Shown one piece after another: positions 24,957 to 34,201 of a stretch of 64,000 bases of DNA. The stretch spans positions 1,488,001 through 1,552,000 of the forward strand of contig NZ_CP042172.1 of the NCBI RefSeq assembly GCF_005937985.2, in the 5' to 3' direction. Below the pieces are notes generated by a model. It was not told where the DNA came from. It worked only from the letters and a program-made list of their open reading frames with translations, and ran no database searches. Both the position numbers and the translations under genes were made by a program. The stretch is from Arthrobacter sp. KBS0702. GTDB lineage: Bacteria; Actinomycetota; Actinomycetes; Actinomycetales; Micrococcaceae. Position 1 is the first letter of the stretch. Every line of letters starts with the position of its first letter.

Positions 24957-25356
24957 TGCCTCCGGCAAGGATCCTGCCGCCGCCGTCCCAGTGCGGGGGC
25001 TCCCGGAGCGCGGACGCGTACTGTGCCGCGGGTTCATCGAGTCCGTGACGTATGCCCCGGCCGGCGAAGTGGCCGCCTTCACCGCCATCGTCACCGACCA
25101 TGACGCCCCGCCGCCGAAAGCACGCACTGCCGTGCAGGCACGCCCGGCCGCTCAGGCCGGCCAGTCCGGGGCCCGCCGCAAGGGCCCCGCCGTGGCCGCC
25201 GACCGACTCCGGGTGATCTGGCTGGGACGCCGCAGGATCCCGGGCGTCAAGGCTGGCCTGGAACTCCGGCTCGAGGGGATGGTCACGGTGCGTGACGGGC
25301 TGCCCACCATGTTCAATCCGCGCTACGAAATACTCTCCCGCCAGGAGGAGCAATGA
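24949..25356 (+). CDS. OB-fold nucleic-acid-binding protein (Rv2694c-like)
   Basis: About 135 residues, an OB-fold with strands RVLCRGFIESVTYA, AFTAIVTDHD, RLRVIWLGRRRIPGV and LELRLEGMVTV, ending FNPRYEIL. The WLGRRRIPG and NPRYEIL motifs match the actinobacterial family between DUF3710 and DUF3159. A basic Ala/Gln-rich loop (60-85) interrupts the fold. Start: TTG 24949 overlaps the DUF3710 stop; GTG 24991 is the alternative. No ATG exists in frame between. Probably binds RNA or single-stranded DNA; not proven. Confidence 0.8.
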   Translation: MGDASGKDPAAAVPVRGLPERGRVLCRGFIESVTYAPAGEVAAFTAIVTDHDAPPPKARTAVQARPAAQAGQSGARRKGPAVAADRLRVIWLGRRRIPGVKAGLELRLEGMVTVRDGLPTMFNPRYEILSRQEEQ

Positions 25357-26129
25357 GCACCCCCGAAGACCCGCAGCCGCGCACCGCGCCCCAGGGCACC
25401 GCGCAGCCAGGCCCCGAGCAGCCAGGCCCCGAGCAGCCCACCGTGGCCCAGCTCGCCGAAGGCTATGCGGCCAAGGCCGGACTGCACCGTTCCGGCAACG
25501 GCAACATCGACGTGCTCAAGAGCGCCGGCGGTGTCCAGGGCCTCGCCGAAAGTATCCTTCCGGGACTCGTGTTCCTGATCGCCTTTACCGTCAGCCGCGA
25601 ACTTCCGCTGGCGCTGGTGGCCTCGCTGGCCGTGGCCGCGGCGTTCACCGTCGCGCGGCTCATCCAGCGCAAGCCGCTGACGCAGGCGCTGGCCGGCATC
25701 GTCGGCGTCGGACTCTCTGCGTGGCTGGCGAACTCGACCGGCAAGGCCGAGGATTTCTACGTGCTCGGGTTCTTCACCAACCTCGGGTACATCATTGCGA
25801 TGTCCATCTCGATCGCGGTGCGGTGGCCCTTCGCCGGGCTCCTCTTCGGTTTCATCCGGAACGAAGGCCTGGACTGGCGCAAGCACCCGGCCCGCGTGAA
25901 GGCGTACCGGATCGGTACCTGGGTGATCATCTCAGTCCTGGTCCTGCGCCTGCTCGTCCAGGTCCCGCTGTATTTCATGGGGGAGCAGGGCCTCGCCGGC
26001 CTCGCCACCACCCGGCTGATCATGGGTGCCCCGCTGTACATCCTGGGCATGTGGGTGGCCTGGCTGCTCACCCGCCCCGCGCCGGCCGCCGTAGAAGAGC
26101 CCGCCGACGGGCCGGCCGAAGCCAACTAA
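25353..26129 (+). CDS. DUF3159 family membrane protein
   Basis: A 258-residue protein with a Pro/Gln-rich cytoplasmic N-terminus, repeated PGPEQ units near 10-25, then about six helices between residues 70 and 245. The family-typical GNIDVLKSAGGVQGLAESIL leads into the first helix. The start overlaps the OB-fold stop as ATGA, so the pair is translationally coupled. The last two codons and stop lie inside an intergenic repeat (26122-26186). Function unknown; a transporter or channel is possible. Confidence 0.87.
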   Translation: MSTPEDPQPRTAPQGTAQPGPEQPGPEQPTVAQLAEGYAAKAGLHRSGNGNIDVLKSAGGVQGLAESILPGLVFLIAFTVSRELPLALVASLAVAAAFTVARLIQRKPLTQALAGIVGVGLSAWLANSTGKAEDFYVLGFFTNLGYIIAMSISIAVRWPFAGLLFGFIRNEGLDWRKHPARVKAYRIGTWVIISVLVLRLLVQVPLYFMGEQGLAGLATTRLIMGAPLYILGMWVAWLLTRPAPAAVEEPADGPAEAN

Positions 26130-26186
26130 CTCGCAGTCGTTGCCGTCTTAAGGCGTCAAAACGGCACCAACTGCCAGCAACTTGGG
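26122..26186. repeat. Intergenic repeat, family 2 copy 1
   Basis: A 65-base imperfect hairpin beginning CCAACTAACTCGCAG and ending CAACTTGGG, with a TGCCGT / ACGGCA inner pair. It is clearly related to 62227-62291. It supplies the stop codon of the DUF3159 gene and lies between convergent genes, where it may also terminate transcription. Confidence 0.75.
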
Positions 26187-26190
26187 CAGG

Positions 26191-26961
26191 TCAGCCTTCG
26201 AAGCCGTCGTCGCCGGCGGACTGGGTCTCCCGGCCGTGCTGGTCGGCGGTGACCGGGTGCTGGCCGGCAGCAGACGGCTCCCCGGCGGACTCGATGCCGG
26301 ACTCCGGGGCGGAAAGCAGCGCGCGCAACCCGTCCTCGGCGGCGATCGTGGTGACGAAGAACAGCTCGTCGCCGCCGTCGATCACGTCGTCGCGGCTGGG
26401 CGTAATCGGGGCCTGGTCGCGCAGGATCGCGACCAGGGCCGCGTCCTCGGGCCAGTCAATGTCGCCCACCGTCAGGCCGATCACATGCGAATCGTGCGGC
26501 ACGGTGAACTCCACCAATGAGGACACCCCGGTCTGCAGGGTCAGCAGCCGGACCAGGTCGCCGATCTCCACCGCTTCCTCCACGAGGGCCGTCATCAGCT
26601 GCGGGGTGTTGACCGCGACGTCGACGCCCCAGGAATCGTCGAACATCCAGTCGTTCTTCGGGTTGTTGACCCGGCCCACGGTCCGGCCGACGCCGAATTC
26701 GGTCTTGGCCAGCAACGAGACCACCAGGTTCACCTTGTCGTCGCCCGTCGCGGACACCACGACGTCGGCGTCCTCCAAGCGGGCGTCCTTGAGCGTGCTG
26801 AGTTCGCAGGCGTCGCCGACGAGCCAGTGCGCCCCGCGCAGCCCGCTGCGGCCAATCACTTCGGGTTTGAGGTCGATCAGCAGGATCTCGTGTTTGTGGG
26901 CCAGCAGTTCACGGGCGATCGATGAACCGACGCTGCCTGCCCCGACGATGACGACTTTCAC
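26191..26961 (-). CDS. TrkA-type RCK potassium regulatory protein (CeoC-like)
   Basis: A 256-residue cytosolic RCK protein. The N-terminal Rossmann domain starts MKVVIVGAGSVGSSIARELL with an acidic ribose-binding Asp at the end of strand 2 (LLIDLKPE); a TrkA_C-type domain lies near 135-220. A 35-residue polar tail follows. Such proteins bind NAD(H) or ATP/ADP and gate potassium transporters. GTG start directly abuts the TAA of the next RCK gene (TAAGTG), so they are co-translated. No TrkH/TrkG membrane subunit is in view; the divergent KimA-like permease is the nearby potassium-transporter candidate. Confidence 0.88.
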   Translation of the reverse strand: MKVVIVGAGSVGSSIARELLAHKHEILLIDLKPEVIGRSGLRGAHWLVGDACELSTLKDARLEDADVVVSATGDDKVNLVVSLLAKTEFGVGRTVGRVNNPKNDWMFDDSWGVDVAVNTPQLMTALVEEAVEIGDLVRLLTLQTGVSSLVEFTVPHDSHVIGLTVGDIDWPEDAALVAILRDQAPITPSRDDVIDGGDELFFVTTIAAEDGLRALLSAPESGIESAGEPSAAGQHPVTADQHGRETQSAGDDGFEG

Positions 26962-27633
26962 TTAGGACTCCTTGACGGGGGACTTGGCAAGAATGTGGGC
27001 GACCTCGGAGGTGCGGTCCACGCTCAGCATGGCGTGGACGGTGTCTCCGTCCTGGAAGGCTGTTCCCGGGCCGGGGAGGATGCCCTCGCCGAAGCGGGTG
27101 AGGTACGCGATGCGGATGTCGGCGGCCTTTTCGATCGCGGACAGCGGCTGCCCGATCCAACCGGAGTCCACGTCCACCTCGGCCAGCACCAGCCGCCCGG
27201 AAGGATCGCGGAAATCGCCGGCGAGGTGCTGCTCCGGCAGGATCCGGCGCAGCACCTGGTCCGCGCTCCAGCGCACCGCCGCGACCGTCGGGATGCCGAG
27301 CCGCTGATAGATTTCCGCGCGGCCCGGGTCATAGATCCGCGCCACGACGTGCGGGACGTGGAACGTCTCGCGGGCCACCCGGGTGGCAAGGATGTTGGAA
27401 TTGTCACCGCTGGACACGGCCGCGAAGGCGTAGGCCTCCTGGACGCCGGCCTGCTTGAGCGTTTCCCGGTCAAAGCCGACGCCGGTGACCTTACGGCCGG
27501 AAAAGCCGGTCCGTAGCCGCCGGAAAGCGCGGTCGTCCTGGTCGATGATCGCGACCGAATGGCCGGCGTCCTCCAGTGTGTGCGCCAGGGTTGCCCCAAC
27601 GCGGCCACAACCCATGATCACGAAGTGCGCCAC
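26962..27633 (-). CDS. TrkA-type RCK potassium regulatory protein (CeoB-like)
   Basis: A 223-residue RCK protein: VAHFVIMGCGRVGATLAHTL opens the nucleotide-binding domain, AIIDQDD gives the acidic ribose contact, and a TrkA_C domain occupies about 135-215. I take GTG 27633 as start because GAGGAGG precedes it by 3 bases and homology begins there; the in-frame ATG at 27756 would add 41 unrelated residues and overlap the kimA-like promoter. Forms a tandem pair with the CeoC-like gene, as CeoB/CeoC do in mycobacteria. Confidence 0.9.
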   Translation of the reverse strand: MAHFVIMGCGRVGATLAHTLEDAGHSVAIIDQDDRAFRRLRTGFSGRKVTGVGFDRETLKQAGVQEAYAFAAVSSGDNSNILATRVARETFHVPHVVARIYDPGRAEIYQRLGIPTVAAVRWSADQVLRRILPEQHLAGDFRDPSGRLVLAEVDVDSGWIGQPLSAIEKAADIRIAYLTRFGEGILPGPGTAFQDGDTVHAMLSVDRTSEVAHILAKSPVKES

Positions 27634-27755
27634 ACGTGCCTCCTCAAGCTTCTTTTGTTCTGCTGCTGCGTAAAACTGTACCGGCCACGGGCGCCCGGGA
27701 GACGGTCCGACGGCGGTGCGGTCCGCCGGGCGCCTGCGGGCGGGGTCCGCCGTCA

Positions 27756-27783
27756 TGACATCGCGTCCGAATCAGACTAGCTT
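27756..27783 (+). promoter_or_regulatory. Promoter of the KimA-like permease gene
   Basis: ATGACA (27756-27761), 16 bases, TAGCTT (27778-27783), then 6 bases to the GTG start codon: a complete promoter giving a leaderless mRNA, with no room for a riboswitch. Confidence 0.6.
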
Positions 27784-27789
27784 TGTCTG

Positions 27790-29766
27790 GTGCTGACAAT
27801 TTTCAATGCCGTGAAGCGGGTGCTGGTAGGCAGGCCCTTCCGGAACGACCGTCTGGCCCACACCCTTCTGCCCAAGCGGATCGCGCTCCCGATTTTCGCC
27901 TCCGACGCGCTCTCCTCGGTGGCGTACGCGCCGGACGAAATCCTGCTGACCCTGGCGCTGGCCGGCGTCAGCGCCGTGGCCTTTTCACCCTGGGTGGGCC
28001 TGGCCGTGATGGTGGTGCTGCTCACCGTCGTGGCGTCCTACCGCCAGAACGTCCACGCCTACCCCTCCGGCGGCGGCGACTACGAGATCGCCAACGAAAA
28101 CCTGGGCAAGTACGCGGGCCTCACGGTCGCCGCGGCCCTGCTGGTGGACTACGTCCTTACGGTCGCGGTGTCGATGTCCTCTGCCGCCGCCTACCTCACC
28201 ACCGCCGTCCCCTCGCTGCACGGCCAGCAGGCCACGATAGCCACGATCGGTGTTGTGGTCCTGGCCCTGGTGAACCTGCGCGGCATCCGCGAAGCCGGCA
28301 GCGTCTTCGCCGTGCCGACCTACATCTTCATGTTCTCCATCCTCGGCATGACCGCCGTCGGCGTCTTTCAGGCCGCGACCGGCCAGCTCGGGCAGGCGCC
28401 GTCGGCCGAATTCCAGATCGTGCCCGCCCCGGGGTTCGACGAGGGGCTGGTCGGCCTGACCGGAGCGTTCCTGCTGCTGCGGGCGTTCTCCTCCGGCGCC
28501 GCAGCGCTGACCGGCGTGGAGGCCATCAGCAACGGCGTGCCGAACTTCAAGAAGCCCAAGAGCAAGAACGCCGCGACGACGCTGCTGCTGCTCGGTGTGA
28601 TCGCGGCCTCCATGCTGGCCGGCATCATCTACCTGGCCAACGCCACCAAGGTGCACATCGTGCAGGACCCGGCCACGGAGTTCCTGCTCAACGGCAAACC
28701 GGTGGACGAGGGCTACATCCAGAACCCGGCCATCAGCCAGATCGCGCAGACCGTCTTCGGTGCCGGCTCGCTGCCGTTCTATATCGTCGTCGCCGCCACC
28801 GGCGTCATCCTGGTATTTGCCTCGAACACCGCCTTCAACGGCTTCCCGGTCCTCGGCTCCATCCTGGCCCAGGACGGCTACCTGCCGCGCCAACTCCGCA
28901 CCCGCGGTGACCGGCTCGCGTTCAGCAACGGGGTCCTGGCGCTGGCCGCCGGTGCGTTGGTGCTGATCATCGCCTTCAACGCCGACGTCACCAAGCTCAT
29001 CCAGCTGTACATCGTGGGCGTCTTCATCTCGTTCACGCTGAGCCAGCTCGGCATGATCCGGCACTGGGGCCGGGAACTGAAACTCGCCAAGGACCCGGCC
29101 GCGAAACTGCGGATGCTCAGGTCCCGCACCATCAATACGATCGGCTTCGGCATGACCGGACTGGTCCTGGTGATCGTGCTGATCACGAAGTTCGAGCAGG
29201 GGGCCTGGATCGCGCTGCTGGCCATGTTCATCCTTTTCCTGATCATGTGGAGCATCAGGGCGCACTACGACAACGTGGCCAAGGAACTCGCCGTGGATGA
29301 GGACTCCTCGCCCCGGGCGCTGCCCACCCGGGTGCACGCCGTGCTGCTCGTCTCGCACGTCCGCAAGCCCGTGCTCCGGGCGCTGGCCTACGCCCGCGCC
29401 TCGCGGCCCTCCCGGCTGGACGCCATCACGGTAGACATCAGCCCGGAGGAGACCGAGCAGACACTGGAGGACTGGGAGAAACTGGAGATCCCGGTGCCGC
29501 TGACCGTGCTGGCCAGCCCGTTCCGCGAGACGGTCACGCCGATCATGGAGTACATCAAGAACATGCGGCGCGACTCGCCGCGTGACCTGATCGTCGTCTA
29601 CATCCCCGAATACGTCGTGGGCAAGTGGTGGGAGCAGCTGGTGCACAACCAGACGGCGCTGCGGATCAAGACCCGGCTGCACTTTGAGCCCGGGGTCATG
29701 GTGGCCAGCGTGCCGTGGCAGCTGAAATCGTCCGAAGAAGCCAAGAAACTGCAGGATATCCAATGA
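27790..29766 (+). CDS. KimA-like potassium importer (APC superfamily permease)
   Basis: A 658-residue protein: about 12 helices (residues 30-480), then a cytoplasmic UspA-like domain (510-655). It resembles Bacillus KimA/YdaO along its length: FASDALSSVAYAPDEIL near 38-54 keeps the Asp and Tyr implicated in K+ binding, followed by ASYRQNVHAYPSGGGDYEIA, ENLGKYAGL, LLVDYVLTVAVS, and the C-terminal KWWEQLVHNQTALRIKTRL. KimA imports K+ with H+ and is inhibited by c-di-AMP. Usually annotated as amino-acid permease; potassium is better supported by the family and by two RCK genes diverging from it. Overlaps the next gene as ATGA. Confidence 0.85.
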   Translation: MLTIFNAVKRVLVGRPFRNDRLAHTLLPKRIALPIFASDALSSVAYAPDEILLTLALAGVSAVAFSPWVGLAVMVVLLTVVASYRQNVHAYPSGGGDYEIANENLGKYAGLTVAAALLVDYVLTVAVSMSSAAAYLTTAVPSLHGQQATIATIGVVVLALVNLRGIREAGSVFAVPTYIFMFSILGMTAVGVFQAATGQLGQAPSAEFQIVPAPGFDEGLVGLTGAFLLLRAFSSGAAALTGVEAISNGVPNFKKPKSKNAATTLLLLGVIAASMLAGIIYLANATKVHIVQDPATEFLLNGKPVDEGYIQNPAISQIAQTVFGAGSLPFYIVVAATGVILVFASNTAFNGFPVLGSILAQDGYLPRQLRTRGDRLAFSNGVLALAAGALVLIIAFNADVTKLIQLYIVGVFISFTLSQLGMIRHWGRELKLAKDPAAKLRMLRSRTINTIGFGMTGLVLVIVLITKFEQGAWIALLAMFILFLIMWSIRAHYDNVAKELAVDEDSSPRALPTRVHAVLLVSHVRKPVLRALAYARASRPSRLDAITVDISPEETEQTLEDWEKLEIPVPLTVLASPFRETVTPIMEYIKNMRRDSPRDLIVVYIPEYVVGKWWEQLVHNQTALRIKTRLHFEPGVMVASVPWQLKSSEEAKKLQDIQ

Positions 29767-31109
29767 GCACCGACACCCGGACACCCGCCCGCACCGAGCT
29801 GATTGTCGACGTCGGCCCCGTTGCCCACGGCGGCCACTGCGTGGCCCGGCACGAGGGCCGCGTGATTTTCGTCCGCCACGGGATCCCCGGCGAAAAAGTG
29901 CGGATCCGGCTGACCGAGGACGGCGAAGCCGCGAAGTTCTGGCGCGCCGACGTCGTCGAGGTGCTGGAGCCCTCCCCGGACCGGGTGGACCACTTCTGGC
30001 ACGCGGCCGACGCGCAGCGCTCCTGGTCGCACGGGCACCCGCCGGTCGGCGGCGCCGAGCTGGGCCACATTTCGCTGGACCGCCAACGCCGCCTCAAGGC
30101 CGAGGTCCTGGCCGAGCAGCTGCACCGGCTTGCCGGCGTCGACCTGGCCGTTCCGGTCGAGGCCGTGGGGGAGGCAGCGGCCGGGGCCGGCACCGGCCTG
30201 GCCTGGCGGACCCGCGCGGGCTTCGCCGTGACGGCCGGCGGCAAGCTCGGCATGCACGCGCACCGCTCCGACGCCGTCCTTCCGGTCCGCGAGATGCCGC
30301 TGGCCGTCGACGCCATCAACGCGCTGAGGCTCTGGGACATCGACCTGCAGGGGATCGAGCGGGTGGAGGTCGCGGCACCGGCCAACGGGTCCCGCCCACT
30401 GGTGCTCCTGGTCCCGTCCGCCGGGACCCGGGCCAAGCGGCTCAGCGCCATCGCGGCCCAGCTGCCGGAAGACGTCTCGGTGGCGGCCGTTGACCCGGAC
30501 ACGGGCGCCCTGACACAGTTGCGCGGCCGCACCTGGGTGCAGGAAACCGCGGCCGGCCACGAGTACCGTGTCAGCGGCGACGGCTTCTGGCAGATCCACC
30601 GCGACGCCCCGGAGACGCTGGTCGGCGCCGTGACCGGATTCCTGCACGACGGCGGCTACCTCGCCGCCGGGTCCGTCGTGGCGGACCTGTACGCCGGAGC
30701 CGGACTCTTCACCGCACCCCTGGCCGACGCCGTCGGGGTCACCGGGTCCGTACTGTCCGTGGAAGGGGCGCCGGGCACCAGCCGGGATGCCCGCAAGAAC
30801 CTGCACGGCGCGCCCCAGGTGGAAATCATCCAGGGCAAGGTCGAGCGGGTGCTGCGGCAGCAGCCACGCAGCTTCGATGCCCTGCTGCTGGACCCGCCCC
30901 GAGCCGGCGCCGGCAAGGCGGTCGTAAACCAGCTGGTCGCGGCCGGGCCCCGGGCGATCGCCTACGTCTCCTGCGATCCGGCGTCGTTCGCGCGGGACGT
31001 GGGGTACTTCCAGCAGGCCGGCTGGGCGCTGGAGGGGCTGCGCGCCTTCGACCTGTACCCGCACACCCACCACCTGGAGACTGTGGCGTTACTGACTCCG
31101 CGGGGCTGA
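29763..31109 (+). CDS. TrmA/RlmD-family RNA (uracil-C5) methyltransferase
   Basis: A 448-residue SAM-dependent methyltransferase. N-terminal TRAM domain (residues 10-65, ELIVDVGPVAHGGHCVARHE); catalytic domain with GDGFWQIH near 275, SAM loop ADLYAGAGLFT near 305, LDPPRAGAGK near 380, nucleophile Cys in YVSCDPASFARD near 405, and the C-terminal DLYPHTHHLETVALL. The four cysteines of the RumA/RlmD iron-sulfur cluster are missing: the corresponding region reads FWHAADAQRSW. It therefore should be a cluster-free m5U enzyme of tRNA or rRNA. ATG 29763 overlaps the permease stop by 4 bases. Confidence 0.9.
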   Translation: MSTDTRTPARTELIVDVGPVAHGGHCVARHEGRVIFVRHGIPGEKVRIRLTEDGEAAKFWRADVVEVLEPSPDRVDHFWHAADAQRSWSHGHPPVGGAELGHISLDRQRRLKAEVLAEQLHRLAGVDLAVPVEAVGEAAAGAGTGLAWRTRAGFAVTAGGKLGMHAHRSDAVLPVREMPLAVDAINALRLWDIDLQGIERVEVAAPANGSRPLVLLVPSAGTRAKRLSAIAAQLPEDVSVAAVDPDTGALTQLRGRTWVQETAAGHEYRVSGDGFWQIHRDAPETLVGAVTGFLHDGGYLAAGSVVADLYAGAGLFTAPLADAVGVTGSVLSVEGAPGTSRDARKNLHGAPQVEIIQGKVERVLRQQPRSFDALLLDPPRAGAGKAVVNQLVAAGPRAIAYVSCDPASFARDVGYFQQAGWALEGLRAFDLYPHTHHLETVALLTPRG

Positions 31110-31182
31110 GGCCACTAGGATGGGCGGAGTAGTCCGACATCGCGCACTGCAGTCCCTGGAATGACTTTCACCACCCATGTCT

Positions 31183-31202
31183 TAGTTAGGCTGGCCTAAC
31201 TA
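31183..31202. promoter_or_regulatory. Putative DtxR/IdeR-type iron box upstream of aconitase
   Basis: Palindrome TAGTTAGGC-TG-GCCTAACTA with 9-base perfect arms, 53 bases before the aconitase start. The TTAGG/CCTAA core is that of DtxR/IdeR sites, and an iron-sulfur enzyme follows, so iron-dependent control is plausible. The fit to the 19-base consensus is partial. Confidence 0.5.
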
Positions 31203-31255
31203 GCAAGGGGTCTGCGGCGCGACAAAGATGAAACTGTTGCGAGAGGAGTCCTGCG

Positions 31256-34069
31256 ATGAGCATTGTGGACAGCTTCGGTTCAAAAGGCAAACTTAATGTA
31301 GCCGGTACCGAATACGAAATTTTCCGGTTGAACTCCATTGAAGGTGCAGAAAACCTTCCGTTCAGCCTCAAGGTATTGCTTGAAAACCTGTTGAGGACCG
31401 AGGACGGCGCCAACATCACGGCCGATCACGTCCGCGCACTGGCCGGTTGGGATCCCAACGCCGAGCCCGACACTGAAATCCAGTTCACGCCGGCGCGCGT
31501 GATCATGCAGGACTTCACTGGCGTGCCCTGCGTTGTCGACCTCGCCACCATGCGTGAGGCCGTCAAGGAACTCGGCGGCGACCCCAAGCGGGTCAACCCG
31601 CTGGCGCCGGCGGAAATGGTCATCGACCACTCCGTCCAGATCGACGCCTTCGGCAACTCCGGCGCACTGGAGCGCAATATGGAGATCGAGTACCAGCGCA
31701 ACGGCGAGCGGTACCAGTTCCTGCGTTGGGGCCAGACCGCGTTTGACGACTTCAAGGTCGTCCCGCCGGGAACCGGCATCGTGCACCAGGTCAACATCGA
31801 ATACCTGGCCCGCACCGTGATGACCCGCGAAGTTGATGGGGCGCTCCGCGCCTACCCGGACACCTGCGTCGGCACCGACTCGCACACCACCATGGTCAAC
31901 GGCCTGGGCGTGCTCGGCTGGGGCGTCGGCGGCATCGAAGCCGAGGCTGCCATGCTGGGCCAGCCCGTCTCCATGCTGATCCCGCGCGTCGTCGGCTTCA
32001 AGCTGACCGGCTCCATTCCGGCCGGCGCCACCGCCACCGACGTCGTGCTCACCATCACCGAGCAGCTGCGCCAGCACGGCGTGGTCGGCAAGTTCGTGGA
32101 GTTCTACGGCGAAGGCGTCGCGGCCGTGCCGCTGGCCAACCGCGCCACCATCGGCAACATGAGCCCCGAATTCGGCTCCACCGCCGCCATGTTCCCGATC
32201 GACGACGTCACGCTCGACTACCTGCGCCTCACCGGCCGCTCGGACGAGAACGTGGCCCTCGTGGAGGCTTACGCGAAGGAGCAGGGCCTCTGGCACGATC
32301 CCTCCCGCGAGATCAAGTTCTCCGAGTACCTCGAGCTGGACCTCTCGACGGTTGTCCCGTCGATCTCCGGCCCGAAGCGCCCGCAGGACCGCATCATCCT
32401 CACCGAGTCGAAGGCCCAGTTCCGCGAGGACCTGCGCAACTACGTCAAGGAAGACCTCGCCGACGGCAGCCTGGACGAAGCGATCGACGAGAGCTTCCCG
32501 GCGTCCGACTCGCCGTCGTTCACCGCCTCCGGCTCGCACCTGACGGACCAGGCGCCGCACGCGCACGGCCCGAAGTCGAACGGCCGCCCGTCCAAGACGG
32601 TGGCCGTCAAGACGGCCGACGGCCGCGAGTTCGAGCTGGACCACGGTGCGGTGTCGATCGCCTCGATCACCTCCTGCACCAACACGTCCAACCCGTCCGT
32701 GATGCTGGCCGCCGCGCTGCTGGCCCGCAACGCCGTGGAGAAGGGCCTCGCCTCCAAACCGTGGGTCAAGACCTCTGTGGCCCCGGGTTCCAAGGTCGTC
32801 ACCGACTACTACAACAAGTCTGGCCTGACCCCGTACCTGGAGAAGCTCGGCTTCTACATCGTCGGCTACGGCTGCGCGACCTGCATCGGTAACTCCGGCC
32901 CGCTCGACGCCGAAATCTCCGAGGCCATCCAGGCCAACGACCTTTCCGTCACGGCAGTCCTCTCTGGTAACCGCAACTTCGAAGGCCGGATCAACCCGGA
33001 CGTCAAGATGAACTACCTGGCCTCCCCGCCGCTGGTCATCGCGTACGCCCTGGCCGGAACCATGGACTTCGACTTCGAGAACGACGCGCTGGGCCAGGAC
33101 GAAGCCGGCAACGACATCTTCCTGAAGGACATCTGGCCGAACCCGGTCGAGGTCCAGCAGGTCATCGACTCCTCGATCGACAAGGGCATGTTCGCCCGCG
33201 GCTACGAGGGCGTCTTCGAGGGCGACGACCGCTGGAAGGCGCTCGACACCCCGGCCGGCGACACCTTCGCCTGGGATGAGAAGTCCACCTACGTCCGGAA
33301 GCCCCCGTACTTCGAGGGCATGCAGGCCAAGCCGGAGCCCGTGAAGGACATCACCGGAGCCCGCGTGCTGCTCAAGCTCGGCGATTCCGTCACCACGGAC
33401 CACATCTCCCCGGCCGGTTCCTTCAAGTCCGACACCCCGGCCGGCCAGTACCTGTTGGCCAACGGTGTGGAGCGCAAGGACTTCAACTCCTACGGCTCAC
33501 GCCGTGGCAACCACGAAGTCATGATCCGCGGCACCTTCGCCAACATCCGGATCAAGAACCAGCTCCTCGACGGCGTCGAGGGCGGCTTCACCCGCGACTT
33601 CACGCAGGCCGACGGCCCGCAGGCCTACGTCTACGACGCCGCGCAGAACTACCAGGCCGCCGGCACCCCGCTGGTTGTCCTGGCCGGCAAGGAGTACGGC
33701 TCCGGCTCGTCCCGTGACTGGGCCGCCAAGGGCACCGCACTGCTGGGTGTCAAGGCTGTCGTCGCGGAGAGCTACGAGCGCATCCACCGCTCCAACCTGA
33801 TCGGCATGGGCGTCCTGCCGCTGCAGTACCCGGCCGGCCAGAACGCCGCCAGCCTGGGACTGACCGGCACGGAAACCTTCGCGGTTGAGGGCGTCACCGC
33901 CCTCAACGAAGGCACCACGCCGAAGACCCTCAAGGTCACCGCCACGGCCGAAGACGGCACCACCACGAGCTTCGACGCGGTCCTGCGCATCGATACCCCG
34001 GGTGAAGCCGACTACTACCGCAACGGCGGCATCCTGCAGTACGTGCTGCGCCAGATCTCCGCTAGCTAG
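31256..34069 (+). CDS. acnA: Aconitate hydratase A
   Basis: A 937-residue monomeric aconitase that interconverts citrate and isocitrate in the TCA cycle. The three [4Fe-4S] cysteines are visible: [12 protein letters not shown] (near 472) and [11 protein letters not shown] (near 539 and 542). Substrate residues [10 protein letters not shown] and SSRDWAAKG occur in the C-terminal swivel domain. Between the N-terminal and cluster regions is an actinobacterial insert (about 400-460) containing [24 protein letters not shown] precedes ATG 31256. A strong terminator follows the stop. Possible iron box upstream. Confidence 0.97.
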   Translation: MSIVDSFGSKGKLNVAGTEYEIFRLNSIEGAENLPFSLKVLLENLLRTEDGANITADHVRALAGWDPNAEPDTEIQFTPARVIMQDFTGVPCVVDLATMREAVKELGGDPKRVNPLAPAEMVIDHSVQIDAFGNSGALERNMEIEYQRNGERYQFLRWGQTAFDDFKVVPPGTGIVHQVNIEYLARTVMTREVDGALRAYPDTCVGTDSHTTMVNGLGVLGWGVGGIEAEAAMLGQPVSMLIPRVVGFKLTGSIPAGATATDVVLTITEQLRQHGVVGKFVEFYGEGVAAVPLANRATIGNMSPEFGSTAAMFPIDDVTLDYLRLTGRSDENVALVEAYAKEQGLWHDPSREIKFSEYLELDLSTVVPSISGPKRPQDRIILTESKAQFREDLRNYVKEDLADGSLDEAIDESFPASDSPSFTASGSHLTDQAPHAHGPKSNGRPSKTVAVKTADGREFELDHGAVSIASITSCTNTSNPSVMLAAALLARNAVEKGLASKPWVKTSVAPGSKVVTDYYNKSGLTPYLEKLGFYIVGYGCATCIGNSGPLDAEISEAIQANDLSVTAVLSGNRNFEGRINPDVKMNYLASPPLVIAYALAGTMDFDFENDALGQDEAGNDIFLKDIWPNPVEVQQVIDSSIDKGMFARGYEGVFEGDDRWKALDTPAGDTFAWDEKSTYVRKPPYFEGMQAKPEPVKDITGARVLLKLGDSVTTDHISPAGSFKSDTPAGQYLLANGVERKDFNSYGSRRGNHEVMIRGTFANIRIKNQLLDGVEGGFTRDFTQADGPQAYVYDAAQNYQAAGTPLVVLAGKEYGSGSSRDWAAKGTALLGVKAVVAESYERIHRSNLIGMGVLPLQYPAGQNAASLGLTGTETFAVEGVTALNEGTTPKTLKVTATAEDGTTTSFDAVLRIDTPGEADYYRNGGILQYVLRQISAS

Positions 34070-34091
34070 CGGCGTCCGGCAGCACCGACCG

Positions 34092-34126
34092 AAAGCCCCG
34101 GTCCGTCCCCGACGGACCGGGGCTTT
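34092..34126. terminator. Rho-independent terminator after aconitase
   Basis: Perfect 16-bp stem AAAGCCCCGGTCCGTC with a CCC loop and its complement, followed by CCCGTTT. It lies 22 bases after the acnA stop. Confidence 0.85.
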
Positions 34127-34201
34127 CCCGTTTCCGGCATCCCGCCCGGTTCCGAGGCGTTAGAGTTAAAAGGCATGTCTACTACCCGCAAGGAGGGGCC
34201 G

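Noticed and set aside
27757..27789. ydaO-type (c-di-AMP) riboswitch before the KimA-like gene
   Set aside because: Only 33 bases lie between the promoter and the start, and the -10 is 6 bases from the GTG, so no leader exists.
27790..29766. Generic amino-acid permease
   Set aside because: Full-length resemblance to KimA, including the K+-site motif and C-terminal UspA-like domain, plus RCK neighbours, favours potassium.
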